Below, in pieces: positions 19,629 through 28,082 of a DNA stretch of 64,000 nucleotides. The stretch is from positions 124,001 to 188,000 of the forward strand of contig NC_008379.1 in NCBI RefSeq assembly GCF_000009265.1, in the 5' to 3' direction. This DNA comes from Rhizobium johnstonii 3841 (GTDB lineage: Bacteria > Pseudomonadota > Alphaproteobacteria > Rhizobiales > Rhizobiaceae). The translations under genes were made by a program, and so were the position numbers. The notes beneath the pieces are model-generated. The model saw only the letters and a list, made by a program, of their open reading frames with translations. It was not told the origin of the DNA and searched no databases. How positions within the stretch are numbered: position 1 is the stretch's first letter; every line of letters starts with the position of its first letter.

Positions 19629-21754
19629 GGCTGCGCTTCGCACCGATCTTGAGCATTTTGCTTGCGATGCTCTTTCCGCAGCCGGGCAAGTTGGCCTCGG
19701 TGAGCCCGAACGCAGATGCGCCCGACAGACTGCAGACGGCGGTCAGGGAGGCAACTTGCGCGGAAGCCTCGCCGGCGACCTTTTCGGACAAGCTGAAGGG
19801 GACTTCACTGAGCAATATATTGACCGGAGCATCTGCGGCCCGGGCAGTATTCTATGTCTCTCCCGATGGCAAAGACACCTGGAGCGGGGACCTTCCTAAA
19901 GCAAATTCTCGGCGTACAGACGGTCCTTTTGCCAGTATTGAAAGAGCGCGGGATGCTGCGCGCCAGAAGGGCGGCCAGAATACGATCGCAATGGGCAATG
20001 GGAATTACTATCTCGCTGAACCGATAGTCTTCGATGCTCGCGATGCGGGACTGATCATCGCGGCGAGATGCAACGAGGCGCCGGTTCTGCACGGCGGCCC
20101 GATTGTGCACAATTGGACGGCGCAGGCCGATGGTCGCTGGAAGGCGTCACTGAAGCTGCCTGCGGGCCGGGATGTGGGCGATCTTTTCGTCAGCGGCGCG
20201 CGCCAGACGCGGGCTCGCTTTCCCAACGCTCCACTCGATGGAGACCCGCGCAAAGGGTGGCTTTTCGCGGCTAAGTGCACGCAGGACGACGATATATGGC
20301 ATGGTAACACGCGCTTTTGCTTCCATGCCGGCGATCTTCCGATATCAAAAAATGCAGCAGGGCTTGTCGCCCACATCGTAGGTGGTTTTCACCCCGGCAG
20401 CCAGTGGGGCAGTGACACTCTCCCAGTGGCTTCAATCGACACCGCGAACCGAGCGATAAATACCCAAGGCACCAGCTATTTCTTCACCGCAGAAGGCAGC
20501 CGCTATTTCCTGACCGGGGCGGCGGCGCTGCTCGATGCGCCCGGGGAGTGGTGGTATGACCGCGCCAAGAGTCAACTCGATTATATCCCGACCGATCGAC
20601 TACCAACCAGTTCTACGGCTGTCGCCGGCATCCTGCCGACCTTCTTCAGGCTGGATGGGGCCGACGGGATGGTTGTATCGGGGCTCCAGTTTCGGGATGG
20701 GGATCCGCAGGGTAGCGGCAAGTTCGGCACCGACACCAGAAGCTTTGGGGCCATACGGCTCGATCACTCGGACGGCGTCCGGCTGCTCGGCAACTCGATC
20801 GACAATGTCGGCGTCGGCATCCATGTTTCCGAGAGCAAAGATGTCCTGATTGCCGGCAACGTGATTGGAGATGTGGCTGGCAATGGGATTTACGTTGGCA
20901 CGACCTATGGCAGCTTCGGCAAATCCGACGGAGCCAGAATCCTGTCGAACCATATTCATGACATCGGAAGGGTCTACTTTGAAACCGCGGGGATATGGTT
21001 CCAGGCGGCCGACAATATCAGGATCGCCCATAACCTGGTCGAAAATACTGCGCAGTTCGGTATCGCCGGCGGCTCATTGTGGGGAGCACAAGACGCAGTC
21101 CACGACGCAGTCATCGAACATAACGAGATCCGCAATGCCAATCAGCAGACGGCAGATGGCGGTGCCATCAAGCTGATGGGTGAGCAGGCGGACCTCCTGA
21201 ACAGCAGTATCCGTTACAATGTAATCACCGGGACAGGTCAACTTATGAACAGGGCCGATGGGACGTTTTGGCCTTTCGGATATGAAAATATCAATGAATG
21301 GCCGACTCCCATCAGTTGGGCGATCTACACCGATGGCAAGGCCAGTGGTGTGCGCATCGAAGGAAATACGCTCTCGGACAATATATCGGCGATCGGCATC
21401 AACGGCGGCTGGAGCAACTTGGTGACGGGAAACGTCATCACGCGCGGATCAGGGGCGGCTTTTCGCGTTGATGACGGTACCGGCAGGGGCTGGCGTCCGC
21501 CATGGGCACGTCCCAATCGTATCGAGAGCAATATCGTGTCGATCGACAGTAGTAACGGGCTTGCAGCCTATGTCTACGCTCCTGACCATGGGCCTGGATA
21601 CGTGCAGTTCGCGCATAACCGCTACACCGGCAATTTGAACGACAAGAGCTTCCGAATACATCCGAGCATCATGCCTTCGGGAGAATTTGGCAGTTTACAG
21701 GATCTTCAGAAGGCTGGGGCGGACACCGAAAGCGTAGTCGCGCCGTCCGAGTAA
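19625..21754 (+). CDS. Secreted right-handed beta-helix protein
   Basis: 709-residue protein with an N-terminal Sec signal peptide (about residues 1-25). From about residue 75 it begins like pectate-lyase-type folds (VFYVSPDGKDTWSGD and FASIERARDAARQ). From about residue 340 on it shows repeated short beta-helix turns of the NosD/DUF1565 type (GNSIDNVGVGIHVSES, LIAGNVIGDVAGNGIYVG, RILSNHIHDIG, RIAHNLVENTAQFGIAGG). Such periplasmic proteins are often polysaccharide lyases, hydrolases or C5-epimerases that trim the polymer. It is translationally coupled to the polymerase gene, which supports a role in processing the same polysaccharide. Catalytic residues cannot be assigned from sequence alone. 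Confidence 0.85.
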   Translation: MRLRFAPILSILLAMLFPQPGKLASVSPNADAPDRLQTAVREATCAEASPATFSDKLKGTSLSNILTGASAARAVFYVSPDGKDTWSGDLPKANSRRTDGPFASIERARDAARQKGGQNTIAMGNGNYYLAEPIVFDARDAGLIIAARCNEAPVLHGGPIVHNWTAQADGRWKASLKLPAGRDVGDLFVSGARQTRARFPNAPLDGDPRKGWLFAAKCTQDDDIWHGNTRFCFHAGDLPISKNAAGLVAHIVGGFHPGSQWGSDTLPVASIDTANRAINTQGTSYFFTAEGSRYFLTGAAALLDAPGEWWYDRAKSQLDYIPTDRLPTSSTAVAGILPTFFRLDGADGMVVSGLQFRDGDPQGSGKFGTDTRSFGAIRLDHSDGVRLLGNSIDNVGVGIHVSESKDVLIAGNVIGDVAGNGIYVGTTYGSFGKSDGARILSNHIHDIGRVYFETAGIWFQAADNIRIAHNLVENTAQFGIAGGSLWGAQDAVHDAVIEHNEIRNANQQTADGGAIKLMGEQADLLNSSIRYNVITGTGQLMNRADGTFWPFGYENINEWPTPISWAIYTDGKASGVRIEGNTLSDNISAIGINGGWSNLVTGNVITRGSGAAFRVDDGTGRGWRPPWARPNRIESNIVSIDSSNGLAAYVYAPDHGPGYVQFAHNRYTGNLNDKSFRIHPSIMPSGEFGSLQDLQKAGADTESVVAPSE

Positions 21755-22003
21755 CAAAGGGCGCGGCAATGGTTAGGGATTCCCGGGCTGGAGCAACTCA
21801 GATTCAACACTGACTTTTGGAGGTCGGTGATGGATGCGACGCACTTCGCCGGGTGGGACCAGGGCAAACGTGGTCCCCGGCGATATAGGCGATCCAGGGC
21901 AAAGGCTTCTCCGTTGCGGCACGAGTGGCGTCAACGGAGAAGGTGGGCGGGACTTTCGTGCCGGCAAGAGGAGGAGACACGATTGCCCGTGACGCTGTAG
22001 TTA

Positions 22004-22030
22004 GGCCCGCCGCCTGAAAGGCGACGGGCC
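22004..22030 (-). terminator. Hairpin downstream of RTX exoprotein gene
   Basis: Arms GGCCCGCCGCC (22004-22014) and GGCGACGGGCC (22020-22030) pair with one mismatch around a five-base loop. The hairpin sits eight bases past the stop of the leftward RTX gene and between two convergent genes, the expected place for a terminator. It is followed by TAACTAC rather than a clear T-run on the leftward strand, so strength is uncertain. The remaining 250 bases of this convergent gap hold nothing I recognise. Confidence 0.5.
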
Positions 22031-22037
22031 GAGCCGG

Positions 22038-24275
22038 TTAGACAAGCAGGAAATCTTTGAAGTGAAGTGCTGCGGAATTATCGAGATCCGCGACATGGAC
22101 GGCCGCGCCCGCTGCGCTTCCATCCGCGTCATAGGATAGATAGCCGCTCTTCTGATCGTAGATCAGCTTATCATCGGCCTCGAGCGCCTTCGTTCCCAGA
22201 ACGAAATTCTCATCCGAAAATCCGGATAGGCTGAGCGCGGCGAAAATCGAATGATCGAGCATCAGCTTGTCGCCCGCCGCAGAGGAAAAATCCCGGATAT
22301 GGTCGACGCTGATATTGTCGGGCTTCATATTGAAGACGAAGGTATCGCCGCCGCCGCCGCCGGTCAGAATGTCCGCGCCGGCTTTCCCGATCAGCTTGTC
22401 GTTGCCGAGTCCGCCGTTCAGCTTGTCCGCGCCGGCCCCGCCATCGAGAACGTTGCTGCCGCTATTTCCGGTCAGCACGTCGTTGTAGCTGGAGCCAGTC
22501 ACGTTTTCGATGCTGACGAACTTGTCGCCGGTGGCATGGCCGCCCGATGCGGCCCCAGTCGCCAAGTTGACGTTGACCGCGCCGGAGCCCGCATAGCCGG
22601 CCGTGTCGTTGTCGGCACCACCATTGATGACGTCCCCGCCGGCGCCGCCGCTGAGCTTGTCCGCGCCAGCCCCGCCATTGAGAACGTTGCTGCCGCCATT
22701 GCCGCCGGTCAGCACGTCGTTGTAGCTGGAGCCCGTCAAGTTTTCGACGCTGGCGATCTTGTCACCGGTGGCTTGCCCGCCCGATGCGGCTTTAGTCGCC
22801 AAGTTGACGTTGACCGCGGTGGAGCCCGCATAGCTGGCCGTGTCGTTGCCAGTGCCGCCGTCGAGCACGTCCGCGCCGGCGCCGCCCTTCAACACGTCAC
22901 TACCGCCGAGACCCTTGAAGGTTTCGTTGCCGCCGTTGGACTGACCGGTGTGTGGCAGGATGTCGTTGCCGTTGGTGCCGATGAATTCCTTAGTCGGCGC
23001 GGTTGGCGTCCCCGGTTGCGTCGGCGTCGTCGGCGTGGTTGGCGTGGTTGGCGTCGTCGGCGTGGTTGGCGTTCCCGGTGCCGCGCTGGAGCCCGATTCG
23101 TAGGCACCCATATCGACAGTTCCAACGACGCGAGCGTGGCCGTCCAGATCGACCGAGGCGACGCCGTACTTGCTGGTTCCGCCGTCGATCGCCGACGAGC
23201 CGGAGCCGAGGTGGAAGTTGTCGCTCGATGCCCCCGCGAATTTCGGGTCGACGCCGAGCTTGTTGCCGTTCGCCGCGCTCGGCATCGCGTTGCCGCCGTC
23301 GGTCTTGACCGATGCCTGGCCGGCCGTGCCGTTGTAGGTGATGTTGTTGGCCCAGACGACGTTAGTGTTCTTGTAGCTGTCGGTCGACGTGTTATCGATC
23401 GCGGTGTTGTTCTTGTTCAGCGATGGGTCCGCCACGGCGATGTTGTTGACCCAGGTGTTGTTGCTCGACGCCGAGTTGCTGAGCTCGCCGCGCCAGGTGC
23501 CGCTGTTCGCCGGGTCCTGATTGTTGTGGTATGCGGTGTTGTTTTTCACCGTGACGGAGTCGCTCCAGGTAACCTGGATGCCTTTGCCGCCGTTCTCGTA
23601 GACGAGGTTGTTCTCGACCAGGGTCTTGAACGTGTAGTTCGGATGACCGCTCGTCTGCGTGCTCTGGAAATCGTCGATGATGATGCCGTTGCCATCGGTG
23701 TGCGCACCCGACTTGGTGACGTTGTCATGCGAGATGTTGTTGCGCACGATCGTCCGGTAGCCGTCCGTCGAAGTATCGCCGGTGATGTTCCGGTTCTGGT
23801 AGATCGAGATACCCGAGAACCAGCCCGTCGATGCGTTATTGTAGGTCTCGTTCCCTTCGATTTTGATGAAGTCCGACTGGTTGAACTGGATGCCGGACTC
23901 GCCGCTGCCGTGGACCTTGTTGTTGAGAACTGAGATGTGGTGGGCGTTGTTCGCTTCGATGCCGTCGCCTTTGGCGCCGCCGATGTCAAAGCCGTCGATT
24001 GTCACGTAGTTGGCGTTGACACTGATCGCGTTCCACGAGCCCGCGGGCGGCCGGATCAGCGCCCCGCCGGGCACTTCCGAGCGCAGCGTGATGTCGGCTG
24101 CCGCCGAGCCGTCCTTGTCGATGTTAATAGCTTCGTTGTAGGTCCCCGCCCGCACCACGACCTCGTCGCCGGGCTTAAGGTTCGCCGACATCGCCTCGCT
24201 GATCGTGCGAAAGGGAGAGGAGGTGCTGCCGTTACCGCCGTTGCTGCCAGTCGTCGCTACGTAGTATGTTGTCAT
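22038..24275 (-). CDS. RTX-type calcium-binding beta-helix exoprotein
   Basis: 745-residue exoprotein, probably exported by a type I system since there is no Sec signal. Residues about 1-385 form a parallel beta-helix (YYVATTGSNGGNGSTSSPFR opening, then repeats such as NNKVHGSGESGIQFNQSD), similar to rhizobial polysaccharide-depolymerising enzymes. A Thr-Pro linker follows. The last 300 residues hold GGxGxDxL-type calcium-binding nonapeptides (GGAGADVLDGGTGND, GGAGADKLNGGLGND) and a terminal domain ending in DFLLV, a hydrophobic tail common to rhizobial type I substrates. The ATG at 24275 is chosen (GAGGA upstream); the frame extends 32 codons further without support. Likely role: cleaving or binding the cell's own exopolysaccharide. 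Confidence 0.88.
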   Translation of the reverse strand: MTTYYVATTGSNGGNGSTSSPFRTISEAMSANLKPGDEVVVRAGTYNEAINIDKDGSAAADITLRSEVPGGALIRPPAGSWNAISVNANYVTIDGFDIGGAKGDGIEANNAHHISVLNNKVHGSGESGIQFNQSDFIKIEGNETYNNASTGWFSGISIYQNRNITGDTSTDGYRTIVRNNISHDNVTKSGAHTDGNGIIIDDFQSTQTSGHPNYTFKTLVENNLVYENGGKGIQVTWSDSVTVKNNTAYHNNQDPANSGTWRGELSNSASSNNTWVNNIAVADPSLNKNNTAIDNTSTDSYKNTNVVWANNITYNGTAGQASVKTDGGNAMPSAANGNKLGVDPKFAGASSDNFHLGSGSSAIDGGTSKYGVASVDLDGHARVVGTVDMGAYESGSSAAPGTPTTPTTPTTPTTPTTPTQPGTPTAPTKEFIGTNGNDILPHTGQSNGGNETFKGLGGSDVLKGGAGADVLDGGTGNDTASYAGSTAVNVNLATKAASGGQATGDKIASVENLTGSSYNDVLTGGNGGSNVLNGGAGADKLSGGAGGDVINGGADNDTAGYAGSGAVNVNLATGAASGGHATGDKFVSIENVTGSSYNDVLTGNSGSNVLDGGAGADKLNGGLGNDKLIGKAGADILTGGGGGDTFVFNMKPDNISVDHIRDFSSAAGDKLMLDHSIFAALSLSGFSDENFVLGTKALEADDKLIYDQKSGYLSYDADGSAAGAAVHVADLDNSAALHFKDFLLV
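22481..22954 (-). repeat. Two diverged 237-base tandem units in the RTX gene
   Basis: The text from CGTTGTAGCTGGAGCC at 22481 recurs at 22718, a period of 237 bases (79 residues). Long stretches such as the part encoding NVNLAT..AASGG match closely, then the match fades past about 22870. Each unit encodes RTX nonapeptides plus a short beta-strand spacer. An internal duplication that extended the calcium-binding region is the simplest reading. Confidence 0.7.
23010..23095 (-). repeat. Short tandem repeat coding a Thr-Pro linker
   Basis: Repeated GGCGT(C/G)GT(T/C)-like units encode TPTTPTTPTTPTTP between the beta-helix and RTX parts. The repeat is an in-frame interdomain hinge, prone to length change by slippage. 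Confidence 0.8.
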
Positions 24276-24716
24276 GGTCGTGTTCCTCAACCCCCGCCCG
24301 TTAATATTTGTGGTTAATCCAGCGCTACGGCGGCAGGTTATAGGGCGACATTTTTGAGGGCGCAACAGCAACGAGACAGTAAGTGCTTGAGAAGCATAGC
24401 CTTATTGCTGCCACAATATCCGAATCGATCCAAAGTTACGTTTTGAAATATTTGGTGAATTTCGCGTCGCGCAAAATGTGGCAGTTTTAATATCTCGCTT
24501 GCCGCGAGTTATTCTTTCTGCAACCAGGGCGACATGCATGCATTGAAAACTTTAGAAAAACCTGATGGGCGTGGCTGGATTGCTCCCGCCAAATGCGGAA
24601 TCGACATTTTTTTTCCGAATTCGGCAATTTTGGGCAACATCGCCTTAAGATTGGTGCTGATCGAGATGGTAATGGGAGGTCGACCGTATCGATTCGACCA
24701 ACCCGTTGACCAGCAT
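24276..24716. other. AT-rich non-coding stretch upstream of the RTX gene
   Basis: About 440 bases, clearly richer in A and T than the surroundings, with no reading frame that has a ribosome site. It should contain the promoter of the RTX gene near its left end. The right end merges into insertion-sequence remnants, so part of it may also be old mobile DNA. Confidence 0.5.
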
Positions 24717-24878
24717 TTCAAGCGCAACCGCTTTCCCGCCGAGATCATCGGGCATGCTGTGTGACGACACTTTCCGTTTCCGCTGAGCCTGCCTTATGTC
24801 GACAATCTGCTTGCCGAGCATGGTATCGATGTCTCGTTCCAGACCGTGTCTGAGTGGGCGACCAAGTTCGACCGCTGG
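24717..24878 (+). pseudogene. IS6-family transposase remnant
   Basis: The frame reads FKRNRFPAEIIGHAV, stop, then RHFPFPLSLPYVDNLLAEHG and IDVSFQTVSEWATKF. This is the N-terminal helix-turn-helix region of IS6/IS26-type transposases (RFPxEIIxHAVWL..RFPLSLR..EE.LA.RGI.VS..TV..W..KF). The in-frame TGA at 24762-24764 falls where the family has a conserved Trp (TGG). The similarity ends at 24878 and the DDE catalytic part is missing. A dead fragment. Confidence 0.75.
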
Positions 24879-24969
24879 TGTGAGACCTCGGAAAGGCTCT
24901 AGATCGGCAGCCGGGGAAGTCCCTCTCTATGGAATCCAGCTTGCTCCGTCGGCTGACCCTGCTTGGATC

Positions 24970-25107
24970 GATCCGGTGTGCAAGATGCATGCACCATATT
25001 CATCTCATAAGCAGGCCGCTCCGCAGGGTCCCTGGTTTTTCTCGCCGCGTTGTAAAGAAGCATATCGACGGTTGCCGCAGACCTATGAGTTGCCCCAGTC
25101 GCAGTAA
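24970..25107 (+). pseudogene. YHS-domain-like fragment
   Basis: The open stretch reads DPVCKMHAPYSSHKQ, then GPWFFSPRCKEAYRRLPQTY before a stop at 25105-25107. The spacing of DPVCxM and FFSxxCKxxxxxxPxxY matches the small metal-associated YHS domain found on heavy-metal ATPases. No start codon or ribosome site belongs to it, so it is probably the broken end of a metal-transport gene carried in by mobile DNA. Confidence 0.4.
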
Positions 25108-25243
25108 ACGGATGGGGGCAACTGTTTAACTCGGATGGCAACGGTGATGGCCGCCGCTTCGATCTTGCTCTGCATCCGGCAGTCCCGGTAGAAGATCAAT
25201 GGTAGCGGACGCTTCGCCTCCCTAGAGCGTGGCGACGATTTAA

Positions 25244-25490
25244 CTATTTGAGCCACATTGCGATTGCCGCGAGCTTGGCCCATCCCATGACGTTCACGAG
25301 CAGTTTGTCGTATCGGGTTGCGGCGCGTCGAAACTGTTTGAGCTTGCCGAAGAAGCGCTCGATGCGATTGCGCTCCTTGTAGAGGTCTGCGTCGTGGGCG
25401 CGCTGCACTTTCGGTTGCGCTTTGGCGCGATGACGAGCTGCTTTCGGCTTTGCCGAGATCAAACCGCTCTTTCGGGACGGCGCTCATCAA
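25244..25490 (-). pseudogene. IS5-family transposase C-terminal remnant, frameshifted
   Basis: The end of the frame reads DLYKERNRIERFFGKLKQF and RRAATRYDKLLVNVMGWAKL, the conserved C-terminus of IS5/IS427-type DDE transposases (YxxRNxIERFFxxLKxFRRxATRYDK), including the catalytic Glu of NRIERF. The upstream part (MMSAVPKERFD) continues in another frame, so a frameshift lies near 25455. The N-terminal catalytic Asp residues are absent. A truncated, inactive copy. Confidence 0.8.
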
Positions 25491-25669
25491 AAAGAGCAGC
25501 CTGGCAAGCAGTGGGGGTACATCGCCTTACTTCGAATATGTAACCGATCTCGGCGTAAGACGTAGAAACATGAAGTGTCTTCTACGTCCAATAGTTAGAG
25601 CCGCAAGTATGGAGGCAATCGTCTTGGCAGCATATTCTGATGACAGTTTAGATCGCGAAAGCGTGGGTC

Positions 25670-26536
25670 ATGAGAAAGCAATCAGCAGACAGAAGCCAAG
25701 ATTCAGTTCTCAATCAAACGAGTTCTTTGGAGTGTATTAATGTCCTTGGTGTTCGCATCTCGGCAGTTAATCTCAAAAGCGCGACTGGATTTATTCAAAA
25801 AGCGATCGAAGACGGCAGGAAGGAATATGTGTGCGTTCGCGACGCGCACGGCGTGGTCCGGTGTCAAGATGATCCCGAACTCCGGTCGATACACAACCGG
25901 GCTTTCCTCGTAACACCCGATGGCATGCCGTTGGTATGGGCATTGAAGCGTGCCGGTCATGCGGAAAGCGACAGGGTCTATGGACCTGACTTGATGTTAT
26001 CCGTTTTCGATGCTGGCAGCTCCAAGGGCTTGCGCCACTTCCTTTATGGCGCAACGGCCGAAACGCTCGAACAGCTGCAGGCGCGCCTTCTCGCAAAATT
26101 TCCGCAAGCACGGATCGTCGGCTCCTATGCGCCACCTTTTCGCAAACTGTCGACGCGGGAGGAAACGGAGATTGCTGAACAGCTCAATCGATCGGGCGCC
26201 GACATCATCTGGGTCGGGCTGAGCAGTCCCAAGCAGGAGCTCTGGATGGCGCGCATGCGCGATCGTCTGGAAGCATCGATGCTCATCGGTGTCGGAGCCG
26301 CATTCGATTTCCACGCCGGCCTCAAGCGGCAGGCTCCAAGGATCATTCAAAGAAGCGGCTTCGAATGGGCGTTTCGTCTTTTATGCGAGCCGCGACGGCT
26401 GTGGCGGCGCTATGCGGTCGTCGTACCGACCTTCATCTCACTGACGGCATTCCAGAGACTGGGGCTTCGGAAGTTTCCGATCGAAGACGCGGTTTTTGGA
26501 TCAAGCGCGCCAAAAGCAGCAACCGCAAAGGTGTAA
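25670..26536 (+). CDS. WecG/TagA/CpsF family glycosyltransferase (GT26)
   Basis: 288-residue transferase of the family that adds the second sugar (for example ManNAc or a uronic acid) to the undecaprenyl-linked first sugar. Family blocks are visible: VCVRDAHGVVRCQDDPELRSI with TPDGMPLVWALK, then GLRHFLYGATAETLEQLQARL and GADIIWVGLSSPKQELWMARM, and VGAAFDFHAGLKRQAPRI close to the C-terminus. It is followed after eight bases by the initiating phosphotransferase, matching a first-then-second sugar step in assembly. The ribosome site before the ATG is weak; an internal start a few codons later is possible. Confidence 0.92.
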   Translation: MRKQSADRSQDSVLNQTSSLECINVLGVRISAVNLKSATGFIQKAIEDGRKEYVCVRDAHGVVRCQDDPELRSIHNRAFLVTPDGMPLVWALKRAGHAESDRVYGPDLMLSVFDAGSSKGLRHFLYGATAETLEQLQARLLAKFPQARIVGSYAPPFRKLSTREETEIAEQLNRSGADIIWVGLSSPKQELWMARMRDRLEASMLIGVGAAFDFHAGLKRQAPRIIQRSGFEWAFRLLCEPRRLWRRYAVVVPTFISLTAFQRLGLRKFPIEDAVFGSSAPKAATAKV

Positions 26537-26543
26537 AGCCATC

Positions 26544-28037
26544 ATGTCCTTATTTGCGTCGCCAGCAATGACACCGAGTCCGTCGAAGGCATCCACATCA
26601 AATGACATGACGTCGCGGGCGATTGCGGCAGGTTCTGTGCCGCCCATAGCAGCTAAGACCGCCGATTCGTTTGACCGGGCAGGGCTGGATATGCCCGTCG
26701 CACTACGGCGTCGGCTTCCTCGGCTTGCAACCTCGTCCTTCCTGGTCGCCGGCGACATTGCAAGCTATTTGGTTGCCTATTTTGTTGTCCTGTCCTTTTT
26801 CCCAAGTGGTTTGGAGGGCACGCTGGCGGCGCGTACGTTCACGATCGCAGCACTCGCCGCGATTATTCTTTACGCATCGGCCGGCCTCTATCCTGGATAT
26901 CGGTTGCATGACCACGAACATCTGCGGCGGCGCACTGTAGCTGCCGTCAAGGTGGCTGTCCTGGCGGCGTTTGGGGCAGTTATCCTGCCGGAGGGGGAAC
27001 GACTGCTGCTTGCCATCATTGGGTTCCTCGCTCTCGGGCTGATTGTTCAGCCATTTGTGCATTGGCTTGCACGGGGCCTGTGCTGGAAACTTGGAGTCTG
27101 GGGGGAGCGCGCGGCTGTCATAGGGGGGGGCAACCTTACTCCCGCTCTCGTGGCCCATTTCAAGAACCACTGGCAGTATGGCATCAGGCCGGAGGCCATT
27201 TCCTCCGATAATTTGGAGGCATTGCCCGATGGCGGGCCATGCATTGCCGTGATTGCGGGCGACAGAGGCGCGCTTGCACCCGATTTGGCCGCTATGCGTC
27301 GGAAGTTCGCCGAAGTCATTTTGCTGTCCGATACGCCGAGCCTCAAGGTAAGCGGATTGCGACCTGCGGATGTCGGCGGAGAAATCGGTATTCGCCTCAC
27401 CAATAGTAGGAGTTCAGTGAACTCGGACCTGGTTCGCCGGATCCTCGATCTCGCAATCGCCATCCCTGCATCGATCGTCGTCGCGCCATTCATCGCGATT
27501 GCAGCGGCCGCAATCTATGCCATCGATCCAGGCCCCGTCTTCTTCCGGCATACCAGGGAAGGGCTGTCCGGCAAGCCGGTGCACGTCCTGAAATTGAGGA
27601 CGATGTATCAGGATGCAGAACAGCGCCTTGAAGCAGTCTTCCGAGATGACCCTAACATGCGCGCCGAGTGGTTGAGCCACTTCAAGCTCAAGGACGATCC
27701 GCGCGTCCTTCCGGTTATAGGACATATGCTGCGCGCTTCGAGCATCGACGAGTTGCCGCAACTGGTGAACATCATTGCGGGGCAGATGGCCTTCGTCGGA
27801 CCGCGTCCGTTTCCAGAATATCACCTCTCAGCGATGGATAGTGAATTTCGTGACAAGCGGCGTTCGGTAACACCGGGGCTGACGGGCCTCTGGCAGATAT
27901 CCGAACGAAGCAATGCGGATATCGAACTGCAGCAGCAACTCGACGAGTTCTACATCGACAACCGGTCTCTGTGGTTCGACTGCCAAATTATTCTCAGCAC
28001 AATCCCTGCGGTCTTCAAGCGCAGGGGAGCCTACTGA
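26544..28037 (+). CDS. Undecaprenyl-phosphate sugar phosphotransferase (initiating enzyme)
   Basis: 497-residue membrane enzyme that loads the first sugar phosphate onto undecaprenyl phosphate. The N-terminal part has four to five hydrophobic segments (about residues 55-160) and a CoA-binding-like spacer. The C-terminal catalytic domain (about 290-497) shows a membrane-entry helix, KPVHVLKLRTMYQDAE, SSIDELPQLVNIIAGQMAFV followed by GPRP, and TPGLTGLWQISERSN, all hallmarks of the bacterial sugar transferase family (WbaP/CpsA/GumD/PssA group). The ATG at 26544 is chosen rather than the longer frame, since the latter overlaps the transferase gene. The sugar is likely glucose-1-P or galactose-1-P but is not readable. 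Confidence 0.93.
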   Translation: MSLFASPAMTPSPSKASTSNDMTSRAIAAGSVPPIAAKTADSFDRAGLDMPVALRRRLPRLATSSFLVAGDIASYLVAYFVVLSFFPSGLEGTLAARTFTIAALAAIILYASAGLYPGYRLHDHEHLRRRTVAAVKVAVLAAFGAVILPEGERLLLAIIGFLALGLIVQPFVHWLARGLCWKLGVWGERAAVIGGGNLTPALVAHFKNHWQYGIRPEAISSDNLEALPDGGPCIAVIAGDRGALAPDLAAMRRKFAEVILLSDTPSLKVSGLRPADVGGEIGIRLTNSRSSVNSDLVRRILDLAIAIPASIVVAPFIAIAAAAIYAIDPGPVFFRHTREGLSGKPVHVLKLRTMYQDAEQRLEAVFRDDPNMRAEWLSHFKLKDDPRVLPVIGHMLRASSIDELPQLVNIIAGQMAFVGPRPFPEYHLSAMDSEFRDKRRSVTPGLTGLWQISERSNADIELQQQLDEFYIDNRSLWFDCQIILSTIPAVFKRRGAY

Positions 28038-28082
28038 CCATCCTCGCCTCCGCGAGGCAACCATCAACAACGGAGCATACCA

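Noticed and set aside
23010-23095. Short regular repeats that look array-like
   Set aside because: Units are contiguous codons for a Thr-Pro linker with no spacers, so not a CRISPR array.
22251-23933. 560-codon open frame antisense to the RTX gene
   Set aside because: It mirrors the low-stop composition of the RTX and beta-helix coding strand; the product is Val/Ala/Arg-rich with no domain or ribosome site.
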